From: Reyranella sp. | GTDB taxonomy: Bacteria; Pseudomonadota; Alphaproteobacteria; Reyranellales; Reyranellaceae | Length of the DNA: 5,069 nucleotides | NCBI GenBank assembly: GCA_030679805.1 | Contig: JAUXST010000883.1 | Span: forward strand, 1 to 5,069 | Reading direction: 5' to 3' | In this document: in pieces, positions 1 through 5,069 of the stretch | Position numbering within the stretch: position 1 is the first letter of the stretch | Layout: every line of letters starts with the position of its first letter | Notes under the pieces: generated by a model | What the model was told of the DNA's origin: nothing | Database searches by the model: none | Seen by the model: the letters and a program-made list of their open reading frames with translations, nothing else | Program-made: the position numbers and the translations under genes

Positions 1-117
1 GAGAATCCCCGTCGCCTCAGCGAAGCCGCCCTCAGGGCGGCGCAGTCGAATCTCTCGACGGCGCTGCGCTCCGCTCAGTACGAAAGGACTTCTGTCTTCG
101 GCTGTGCGGGCAGGCCG
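1..117. repeat. Gene-free region downstream of hpt with two compact inverted repeats
   Basis: No open frame with support is seen here. Two hairpin-forming inverted repeats lie close together: 25-41 (GCCGCCC, loop TCA, GGGCGGC; 7 perfect pairs) and 45-59 (GTCGA, loop ATCTC, TCGAC; 5 perfect pairs). The following stretch, about 55-90, is GC-rich and resembles the palindromic intergenic repeats with a 'CTCAG...CGA' pattern that are common in alphaproteobacterial genomes; that resemblance is from memory. The hairpins lie just past the hpt stop codon on the minus strand, so they could end the hpt transcript. No run of T follows on that strand, so a classical intrinsic terminator is not supported. 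Confidence 0.4.
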
Positions 118-660
118 CTACTCTGCCGTCTTCTCGACCACGCCGATATACGGCAGGCCGCGGAAGCGATGAGCCCAGTCGAGCCCATAGCCCACGAGAA
201 ACTCGTCGCCGGCCTCGAAGCCGACGAAATCGGCCTCCAGCGCCGCGCGGCGCTTCGCCGGCTTGTCGAGGAGCGTGCAGATCCAGACCCGGCGCGCGTG
301 GCGCTCGAGCATGAGCTTCTTGGCGAAGCTGAGGGTGAGGCCGGATTCCAGGATGTCGTCGACCAGCAGGACGTCGCGGTTGCGCACATCGTCGACGATG
401 TCGCGCACGATGCGCACGCTGCCGCTGGTTTCGGTGCCGCTGCCATAGCTCGACAGCGTGAGGAAATCCATCGACCAGTCGGCGCCGGCCAGGCTGAGGG
501 CGCGGATGAGGTCGGCGGCAAACACGAAGCTGCCCTTGAGCACCGAAACCACCAGCGTGTCGGCCGGAAGCTTGGCGGCCAGTTCGCCCGCCATGACATC
601 GACACGGGCGGCGATTTCGGCGGCGGAAAAGCGGATCGAGACGGTCGGACGATTGGGCAT
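118..660 (-). CDS. hpt: Hypoxanthine phosphoribosyltransferase
   Basis: Cytoplasmic purine-salvage enzyme of 180 residues, a normal length for bacterial Hpt. It transfers the phosphoribosyl group of PRPP to hypoxanthine (and usually guanine) to give IMP or GMP. Visible family landmarks in order: the pyrophosphate-binding turn LKGSFVF (41-47), the flexible catalytic loop SYGSGTETSG (71-80), the PRPP-binding motif VLLVDDILESGLTL (97-110), the base-contacting DKPAKRR segment (132-138) and the C-terminal VGYGLDWAHRFRGLPYIGVV region (156-175). In the PRPP motif the usual D-T-G reads E-S-G, a mild variant; the two preceding acidic residues (D101, D102) are kept. The ATG at 660 lies 11 bases past the stop of the zinc-ribbon gene, so the two are probably co-transcribed leftwards. 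No strong Shine-Dalgarno is seen; a GAG about 10 bases upstream is the only candidate. Function is well supported; guanine versus hypoxanthine preference cannot be told. Confidence 0.93.
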   Translation of the reverse strand: MPNRPTVSIRFSAAEIAARVDVMAGELAAKLPADTLVVSVLKGSFVFAADLIRALSLAGADWSMDFLTLSSYGSGTETSGSVRIVRDIVDDVRNRDVLLVDDILESGLTLSFAKKLMLERHARRVWICTLLDKPAKRRAALEADFVGFEAGDEFLVGYGLDWAHRFRGLPYIGVVEKTAE

Positions 661-671
661 GGCAGGGCTCG

Positions 672-1364
672 CTATTCGACGGCAGGTACGACGTCGGTGG
701 TGCCAGGAGGCGGTTCGTCGAGTGCCTGGCTGAAGCTCACCCGGGCGCCCGGGCCGATCGGGCCCTTGACCAGCGGATAGGCGCGTTCGCCCAGCACGTC
801 GTTGTTCTTCCTGAAGATCAGCCGCAGTCGGTTGGTCGACCCCGGCGCACGTCCGGCGTTGACGACCTCACCCTGGACGACATAGCGGCCGTCGATCCAT
901 TCGATCTTGCTGGCGTCGAGATCGATTTCGAGGCGCGCCTTGTTGGTTGGAGCAGGGGAGGCGGCCTTTGACGGCGCCACGGACTGGCTGCGAAAAGCGT
1001 CCAGCGTGAGGATCGGCCGCCAGGCGGGGGGAAGCCGGCCCAGGATCTGACCTCGCCAGACGACGGCCGCCGAGCCCACGACGATCAGGACGGCGGCAGC
1101 GCCCATCAGCCACCGACCCAGATGACGTTTCGGCTGAGGCCGCGTCAACGCGGGCAAGCCCGCTCCAGGCGACTGCGGACGGATGACGACATCCGGCACC
1201 GGGCCTTCCTGCGACGTGACGCCGGCCGGGGCAATGGGCGCCGCCTGGGGAGGCTCGAACCAGCGATGGTTGCATCGGGCGCACTGAACGGTACGGCCGG
1301 CGGGGCCGATCGCCGCTGGATCGACGGCGTAGCGGGCTCCGCAGTTTGAACAGGTGACGTGCAT
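672..1364 (-). CDS. MJ0042-type zinc-ribbon, single-pass membrane protein (DUF3426-like C-terminus)
   Basis: A 230-residue protein in three parts. Residues 1-36 form an MJ0042-type zinc ribbon with two CxxC knuckles (C5, C8, C28, C31) ending in the typical HRWFEPP. Residues about 40-80 are a proline- and alanine-rich linker. Residues about 85-103 (WLMGAAAVLIVVGSAAVVW) form one clear transmembrane helix, flanked by KRH and R on the N-terminal side, so the zinc ribbon should be cytoplasmic. Residues about 145-230 are a predicted beta-rich outer domain (LEIDLDASKIEWIDGRYVV, then VVNAGRAPG) like the DUF3426 domains often found in this architecture. The family has no settled function; a regulatory or envelope role is guessed. 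It precedes hpt with an 11-base gap and is probably the first gene of that unit. The ATG at 1364 is chosen because the zinc ribbon begins at residue 5; no strong ribosome-binding site is seen. Confidence 0.85.
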   Translation of the reverse strand: MHVTCSNCGARYAVDPAAIGPAGRTVQCARCNHRWFEPPQAAPIAPAGVTSQEGPVPDVVIRPQSPGAGLPALTRPQPKRHLGRWLMGAAAVLIVVGSAAVVWRGQILGRLPPAWRPILTLDAFRSQSVAPSKAASPAPTNKARLEIDLDASKIEWIDGRYVVQGEVVNAGRAPGSTNRLRLIFRKNNDVLGERAYPLVKGPIGPGARVSFSQALDEPPPGTTDVVPAVE

Positions 1365-1403
1365 GATGAGCGGGGAGGTACCCCTAGATGTGCTTGCGGG
1401 CGA

Positions 1404-1432
1404 ACGTTAGGCCACTAAAACTAGCCTTACAA
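1404..1432 (-). promoter_or_regulatory. Possible promoter for the leftward zinc-ribbon/hpt unit
   Basis: On the minus strand TTGTAA (1427-1432) and TAACGT (1404-1409) are separated by 17 bases, which fits the spacing of a sigma-70-type promoter. The match of the -10 box is weak. The start of transcription would fall near 1397, giving a leader of about 30 bases before the ATG at 1364. The rest of the 145-base divergent gap (1365-1509) shows no convincing rightward promoter for plsC. Confidence 0.22.
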
Positions 1433-1509
1433 GCAACACGGTCGTTCCCGTCCCTCATGTCCCTTCTCGATCCTTCCTTCGATCGACGTGCCCTTGCCGA
1501 GAGATCCCG

Positions 1510-2241
1510 GTGATCGGCCTTCGGCTGCGCTCGTTCTTCTTCAATGTGGGCTGGTATGTCGGGTCGGCGGTGATCGCCATCGTGGGCTCGCCGATCCTGG
1601 TGCTGCCGCGCCGCTCGGTGGTGGCCTGGTCGCATTTCTGGATCGCCTTCTGTCTCGGTTGGCTGCGCCTGACGTGCCGTCTCACCCATCGGCTGGGCGG
1701 TCTCGAGAACCTGCCGGCCGGTCCCGTGATCATCGCCTCCAAGCACCAGTCCACCTGGGAGACGCTGGCCTTCGCCCTGCTGTTTCCCAACGCCGCGATC
1801 GTGCTCAAGCGCGAGCTGTTGTTCATCCCCGTCGTCGGCTGGGCGATGGCGCGGGCCGGCCACATCGGTGTCGAGCGCGGCGACGGCGCGACAGCATTGC
1901 GTAGCCTGGTGCGACAGGCCAAGGCCGCGGTGGCCGAAGGCCGGTCGATCCTGATCTTTCCCGAAGGCACACGGACGCCGGTCGGCTCGGAGAGGCCCTA
2001 TAAGTTCGGTGCGGCCGCGCTCTATCGCCAGCTCGGCATACCGGTCGTGCCGGTGGCGCTCAATTCGGGGGTCTTCTGGGGGCGACGTAAATTCATCAAA
2101 TGGCCGGGCGTCATCGATGTCGAATTGCTTCAGGCCATCCCGCCGGGCCTCGACCGCAAGACCTTCATGGCGACGCTGCGGGAACGCATCGAGGGTGCCA
2201 CCGGGCGACTGGTGGTGAGTGCACAACGAATACAACCTTAG
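1510..2241 (+). CDS. plsC: 1-acyl-sn-glycerol-3-phosphate acyltransferase (PlsC family)
   Basis: Membrane-associated acyltransferase of 243 residues, the usual PlsC length. It acylates lysophosphatidic acid at the sn-2 position to make phosphatidic acid, the precursor of membrane phospholipids. An N-terminal hydrophobic segment (about 8-33) and a second one (about 39-55) anchor it. Conserved blocks follow: SKHQSTWET (78-86), KRELLFIPVVGW (100-111), the substrate-binding FPEGTR (150-155) and IPVVPVALNSG (177-187). The catalytic block reads H79-x4-E84 instead of the textbook HX4D; I recall this HQS(A/T)WE form in proteobacterial members, so activity is expected. The GTG at 1510 is the only in-frame start after the TAG at 1408, and GAGAG (1499-1503) lies 6 bases before it. 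The gene is divergent from the zinc-ribbon gene, with no sharp terminator seen after its TAG. Exact acyl acceptor cannot be shown from sequence. Confidence 0.9.
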   Translation: MIGLRLRSFFFNVGWYVGSAVIAIVGSPILVLPRRSVVAWSHFWIAFCLGWLRLTCRLTHRLGGLENLPAGPVIIASKHQSTWETLAFALLFPNAAIVLKRELLFIPVVGWAMARAGHIGVERGDGATALRSLVRQAKAAVAEGRSILIFPEGTRTPVGSERPYKFGAAALYRQLGIPVVPVALNSGVFWGRRKFIKWPGVIDVELLQAIPPGLDRKTFMATLRERIEGATGRLVVSAQRIQP

Positions 2242-2260
2242 GTTTGTTGTCCAAGAGTTA

Positions 2261-2273
2261 TTCAACCGTTGAA
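2261..2273. repeat. Perfect inverted repeat TTCAAC-C-GTTGAA upstream of the unknown gene
   Basis: Six-base arms around a single central base, in the short gap between plsC and the ATG at 2308. Its size and symmetry suit a binding site for a dimeric regulator better than a terminator: the arms are AT-rich and the loop is too tight to fold as RNA. There is no other evidence for a regulator, and the arms are short enough to occur by chance. Confidence 0.3.
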
Positions 2274-2307
2274 ATGGGCCTGGCTCATTTGCGGTTGGAG
2301 AGACGAC

Positions 2308-2754
2308 ATGTCGGTTGAGATTCACGTTTGTTGGCAAGGTGATCTGGTTGCGGATAAAGCCGAACTCAAGGCGGCGCTCGGCAGTCTCGGTTTTGAAGCG
2401 ACGGTGCTCTACGACTTTAGCGAGGCTGAGGCGTTCTGGCCGATTGATCTGGCAGGACTCAAAACGGGAGTCGAAATTTACCTCGATGAAGATTTGGCAA
2501 CAATTCGAGAAGATTATCCTGTTCTGACGGCCGCTCTGGAGGGTCGGGACCGTATGGCGACTTTTCGGTTCGGCGGAAATGCTGCCGAAGCAGGAACTGC
2601 GCTCGCCCTGGCGGCTGCGCTTACAAAGCTCAGCAACGCAATTATTTATGACCCACAAGGCGAAACCTTCATGTCGGCCGACGAAGCCGTGAAGGAGGCT
2701 CAAACCTTTTTTGAAGAAGCTGTGAAAGTGGGCGCGCAGCAGCGCGAGGAATAG
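2308..2754 (+). CDS. Unrecognised acidic protein of 148 residues
   Basis: I do not recognise the family. The protein is acidic, soluble-looking, without signal peptide or membrane helix. It appears alpha/beta: strand-like SVEIHVCW (2-9), ATVLYDF (31-37), GVEIYLDED (54-62) and MATFRFGG (83-90), an alanine/leucine-rich helix (93-108), then AIIYDPQGETFMSADEA (111-127) and a charged C-terminal helix (128-148). The late 'IYDPQGE' segment after a small helix recalls some immunity-like and stand-alone hypothetical proteins, but not enough for a name. ATG 2308 is preferred over the in-frame ATG at 2269 because GGAGAG (2297-2302) is 5 bases before it, while the 13 extra residues of the longer form have no family-like look. 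By hand count, 2341-2750 is about 55% GC, against roughly 70% in sampled 60-base lines of plsC and nrdJ, suggesting later acquisition. The inverted repeat at 2261-2273 lies just upstream. Confidence 0.75.
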   Translation: MSVEIHVCWQGDLVADKAELKAALGSLGFEATVLYDFSEAEAFWPIDLAGLKTGVEIYLDEDLATIREDYPVLTAALEGRDRMATFRFGGNAAEAGTALALAAALTKLSNAIIYDPQGETFMSADEAVKEAQTFFEEAVKVGAQQREE

Positions 2755-2769
2755 GAACAAAAATAGAAC
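2755..2769. promoter_or_regulatory. LexA (SOS) box, GAAC-N7-GAAC, upstream of nrdJ
   Basis: GAAC (2755-2758), seven bases AAAAATA, GAAC (2766-2769). This is exactly the reverse complement of GTTC-N7-GTTC, the LexA site established for alphaproteobacteria such as Rhodobacter, Caulobacter and Rhizobium. The A-rich spacer also fits known sites. It begins at the first base after the stop codon of the unknown gene and ends 42 bases before the ATG at 2812 (16 bases before ATG 2786). A TATAGA (2781-2786) 11 bases downstream could be a -10 box, in which case LexA would cover the -35 region and repress nrdJ until DNA damage. The promoter assignment is tentative; the box itself is a clean match. Confidence 0.65.
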
Positions 2770-2785
2770 ATTTCTGTTGATATAG

Positions 2786-2821
2786 ATGCCATCGACCCTT
2801 ACCTTTGAGCGATGGAATGGG
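2786..2821 (+). other. Out-of-frame N-terminal remnant of nrdJ (apparent one-base deletion)
   Basis: From the ATG at 2786 the sequence reads MPSTLTFERWNG, then runs out of register and meets a TGA at about 2840. The frame starting at ATG 2812 continues with MEWAPVSQRIWDMKYRF, the normal start of the reductase body. One extra G in the GGG run at 2819-2821 would fuse them into FERWNG followed by APVSQRIWDMKYRF. From memory, a FERW-type lead before the IWDMKYRF segment is seen in this NrdJ group. Either a real deletion that moved the start to 2812, or a sequencing error in the G-run. Confidence 0.5.
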
Positions 2822-5069
2822 CGCCGGTTTCCCAGCGTATCTGGGACATGAAATATCGCTTCCGCGACACCTCCGGGCAGGCCGACGCCGACCTTGATGC
2901 GACGTGGTGGCGTGTGGCGCGGGCGCTCGCTGCGTCGGAGCGCGACCCTGAACTCTGGGCGGGGCGTTTCCACGAAGTCTTATCGGGATTCAAGTTCCTG
3001 CCCGCCGGCCGCGTCATTGCCGGTGCCGGCACGGGCCGCAGCGTCACCCTCTTCAACTGCTTCGTGATGGGAACGATCGGCGACGACATGTCGTCGATCT
3101 TCGAGAACCTGCGCGAAGCGGCGCTCACGATGCAGCAGGGCGGTGGGATCGGACACGATTTCTCGACGCTCCGTCCCCAGGGCGCGCCGGTAAAGGGCGT
3201 CGGCGCCGACGCCTCGGGACCGCTCTCGTTCATGGACGTGTGGGATGCGATGTGCCGCACCATCATGAGCGCCGGTTCACGGCGCGGCGCCATGATGGCG
3301 ACGCTGCGCTGCGACCATCCGGACATCGAAGCCTTCGTCGACGCCAAGCGCGATCCCGCGCGACTGCGCATGTTCAATGTCTCGGTGTTGGTCACCGACG
3401 CCTTCATGAAGGCGGTGCAGGACGATGCCGATTGGACGCTCGTCTTCGGCGGGAAGACTTTTAGGACGGTGAAGGCGAAGGCGTTGTGGGAACGCATCAT
3501 GCGTGCGACCTACGACTGCGCCGAGCCCGGTGTGATCTTCATCGACCGCGTGAACCGGCGAAACAACCTGCACTACTGCGAGACCATCCAGGCGACGAAC
3601 CCGTGCGTTACGGCCGACACCTGGGTGCATACGGCGGGCGGTCCGCGCCAGGTGAGTGACCTGATTGGCCGGCCCTTCACCGCGCTGGTCGACGGCAAGC
3701 CCCACGCCAGCACTGATGCGGGCTTCTTCGTCACCGGGACAAAGCCTGTTCTGCGCCTGCGTACCGCAGCCGGTCAGAGTCTGCGGCTCACTGCCGACCA
3801 TCGCGTGCTGAAGGTCGAGCGCCTGACCCGCTGGTCACGCGATACGAACTGGGTCGCCGCCGGCGATCTCCAGCCGGGCGATCAGATCGTTCTGCATGAT
3901 CATCGCGCCGCGCCGCACTGGGAGGGCAGCCATGGCGAGGCCGAAGGCTATCTGCTCGGTCTGCTGGTGGGCGATGGCACGCTGAAAGAGGACAAGGCCG
4001 TCCTCAGCGTCTGGAAGCCGGCTCGAGTGGCCAATGGCGCAGCGGACAGTCTTGGCGTTGAGGGTGTCATGGAAGCGGCGCTCATAGCCGCGCGTTCTCT
4101 GCCGCACCGCGCCGATTTCGCCGGTTGGATGGAGGTGAAGGGCCGTAATGAATGGCGCCTGTCCCTCGGTGCCGTAAAGAAGCTCGCCGGCACGCTGGGC
4201 CTCGCGCCCGGTCACAAGATCCTGACACCGGCGATGGAAAAGACCTCGTCTGGTTTCTATCGCGGCCTGTTGCGCGGCCTGTTCGATTCGGATGGATCGG
4301 TCCAGGGCACGCAAGCCAAGGGGATCAGCGTCCGACTGAGTCAGAGTGATTTGGGAAACCTGGAAGCGGTCCAGCGCATGCTGCTGCGTTTCGGCATTGC
4401 CGCCACGATCTATCGCGACCGCCGGCCAGCCGGTCAGCGGCCGATGCCCGACGGCAAGGGCGGGATGCGTCTTTACGACAGCGCTGCCCAGCACGAATTG
4501 GTGGTCGCGGGTGAAAATGTCGGCATGTTCGCCGAGCGGATCGGCTTTGCCGACCGCGACAAGGCGCTACGGCTGCGTTGCCTGCTGACAAGCTATCGTC
4601 GCAAGCCTAATCGCGAGCGCTTCGTCGCCGATATCGAGAGTCTCGAGGCGGATGGCGTCGAAGCCGTCTACGACACGCAGATTCCGGGAATCAACGCCTT
4701 CGACGCCAACGGTCTGTACGTCCACAATTGTGGCGAGCAGCCGTTGCCGCCCTATGGGGCCTGCCTGCTGGGCTCGATCAATCTCGCGGCCTTGGTGAAG
4801 AAGCCTTTCGCGCCCGAAGCCGGTCTCGATCTCGAGGCGCTTGAACAACTCGTGCCTGTCGCTGTGCGCATGCTCGACAACGTGGTCGACGTCTCGCGCT
4901 TTCCCCTCGCGAGCCAAGAGAAGGAGGCCAAGGCTAAGCGCCGCATTGGTCTCGGTGTCACGGGCCTCGCCGACGCGCTGATCTTCTGCGGCGTGCGCTA
5001 CGGCTCGCCCGAGGCGGTGCGGCTCACGCGCGAGTGGCTGGGCGCGGTCCAGCGCTTCTCCTATCTCGC
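2812..5069 (+). CDS. nrdJ: Class II (adenosylcobalamin-dependent) ribonucleotide reductase with in-frame intein; 3' end outside window
   Basis: Cytoplasmic enzyme that reduces ribonucleotides to deoxyribonucleotides using a radical made from vitamin B12 coenzyme, without oxygen or a separate radical subunit. The frame is open for 752 codons to the window edge. N-extein (residues 1-264): IWDMKYRF (11-18), TLFNC with C83 as the likely reducing cysteine, GGGIGHDFSTLRPQG (about 110-124), and CAEPGVIFIDRVNRRNNL shortly before the junction. C-extein (from 640): CGEQPLPPYGACLLGSINL and later IGLGVTGLADAL. N263, C640 and E642 form the NxCxE active site matching N437/C439/E441 of E. coli NrdA; C640 is the predicted thiyl-radical residue. 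No ATP-cone is visible at the N-terminus. The ATG at 2812 follows an in-frame TGA at 2806, with only a weak GAG upstream, and the true start may lie at 2786 in another frame. A LexA-type box upstream suggests SOS control. The name rests on the class II pattern NPCGEQPLPPYGACLLGSINL and is firm. Confidence 0.93.
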   Translation, partial: MEWAPVSQRIWDMKYRFRDTSGQADADLDATWWRVARALAASERDPELWAGRFHEVLSGFKFLPAGRVIAGAGTGRSVTLFNCFVMGTIGDDMSSIFENLREAALTMQQGGGIGHDFSTLRPQGAPVKGVGADASGPLSFMDVWDAMCRTIMSAGSRRGAMMATLRCDHPDIEAFVDAKRDPARLRMFNVSVLVTDAFMKAVQDDADWTLVFGGKTFRTVKAKALWERIMRATYDCAEPGVIFIDRVNRRNNLHYCETIQATNPCVTADTWVHTAGGPRQVSDLIGRPFTALVDGKPHASTDAGFFVTGTKPVLRLRTAAGQSLRLTADHRVLKVERLTRWSRDTNWVAAGDLQPGDQIVLHDHRAAPHWEGSHGEAEGYLLGLLVGDGTLKEDKAVLSVWKPARVANGAADSLGVEGVMEAALIAARSLPHRADFAGWMEVKGRNEWRLSLGAVKKLAGTLGLAPGHKILTPAMEKTSSGFYRGLLRGLFDSDGSVQGTQAKGISVRLSQSDLGNLEAVQRMLLRFGIAATIYRDRRPAGQRPMPDGKGGMRLYDSAAQHELVVAGENVGMFAERIGFADRDKALRLRCLLTSYRRKPNRERFVADIESLEADGVEAVYDTQIPGINAFDANGLYVHNCGEQPLPPYGACLLGSINLAALVKKPFAPEAGLDLEALEQLVPVAVRMLDNVVDVSRFPLASQEKEAKAKRRIGLGVTGLADALIFCGVRYGSPEAVRLTREWLGAVQRFSYL
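3604..4728 (+). mobile_element. Intein with LAGLIDADG homing endonuclease, inserted in nrdJ
   Basis: A 375-residue in-frame insertion (NrdJ residues 265-639) that removes itself by protein splicing. Removing it restores ATNP-CGEQPLPPYG without a gap. Splicing residues are all present: C1 at the start (CVTADTWVH, block A), T63-A-D-H66 (block B, LTADHRVL), D357 in VYD (block F), the terminal HN (residues 374-375) and cysteine as the first C-extein residue. This makes a standard class 1 intein. The middle carries two LAGLIDADG motifs: LLGLLVGDG (intein residues 117-125, D124) and LRGLFDSDG (223-231, D230). Both catalytic aspartates are kept, so the endonuclease may still cut intein-free alleles and spread by gene conversion. 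Base composition is GC-rich like the host gene, so it is not a very recent arrival. Function as an intein is firm; endonuclease activity is inferred. Confidence 0.95.

Noticed and set aside
169..780. A 203-codon plus-strand frame opposite hpt
   Set aside because: It is antisense to the clearly recognised hpt and shows only A/G/E/H-rich low-complexity sequence without family motifs.
2244..2272. Promoter for the unknown gene based on TTGTTG at 2244
   Set aside because: At 17 bases spacing the -10 position reads CGTTGA, which does not resemble a -10 box.
2733..2746. Inverted repeat CGCGC-AGCA-GCGCG as a terminator of the unknown gene
   Set aside because: It lies inside the coding sequence before the stop codon, the stem is only five pairs, and no T-run follows.
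1384..2973. A 529-codon open frame on the minus strand
   Set aside because: It runs antisense through plsC, the unknown gene and the start of nrdJ, all of which have better support. Its product is rich in R, H, P and G without any recognisable domain, as expected for a shadow frame in GC-rich DNA.
3835..4494. A 219-codon minus-strand frame opposite the intein
   Set aside because: The opposite strand encodes a complete intein with all splicing and endonuclease motifs; this frame shows no domain and is a shadow. The same applies to the minus-strand frames at 2799-3500, 3277-3801 and 4567-4917.

Overview
The window looks like chromosomal DNA from a high-GC alphaproteobacterium. Three things point there: a class II (vitamin B12-dependent) ribonucleotide reductase, a small MJ0042-type zinc-ribbon membrane protein next to hypoxanthine phosphoribosyltransferase, and a direct repeat GAAC-N7-GAAC, which is the reverse complement of the alphaproteobacterial LexA (SOS) box GTTC-N7-GTTC. 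Genus cannot be fixed from the sequence alone. No rRNA, tRNA, CRISPR array or transposase was seen.

Left part, minus strand (118-1364): a two-gene unit transcribed leftwards. The zinc-ribbon membrane protein comes first, followed 11 bases later by hpt (purine salvage). Bases 1-117 downstream of hpt carry no gene but hold two compact inverted repeats and look like an intergenic repeat or weak terminator region.

Middle (1365-2754): a 145-base divergent intergenic region, then plsC (lysophosphatidic acid acyltransferase, phospholipid synthesis) from a GTG start. After it comes an unrecognised acidic 148-residue protein whose base composition is clearly less GC-rich than its neighbours.

Right part (2755-5069): directly after the stop codon of the unknown gene lies the LexA-type box, and then nrdJ, which is open to the right edge of the window. 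nrdJ is interrupted in frame by a 375-codon intein (3604-4728) carrying two LAGLIDADG motifs. The intein sits exactly before the cysteine of the NPCGE motif, the predicted thiyl-radical cysteine, so the reductase should be inactive until the intein splices out. The N-terminus of nrdJ also looks frameshifted: a 12-codon reading that resembles the missing N-terminus (from 2786) is one base out of register with the main frame, and one extra G in the GGG run at 2819-2821 would join the two.

The most notable point is the combination at the right: a reductase that appears to be under SOS control and whose catalytic residue is created only by protein splicing.
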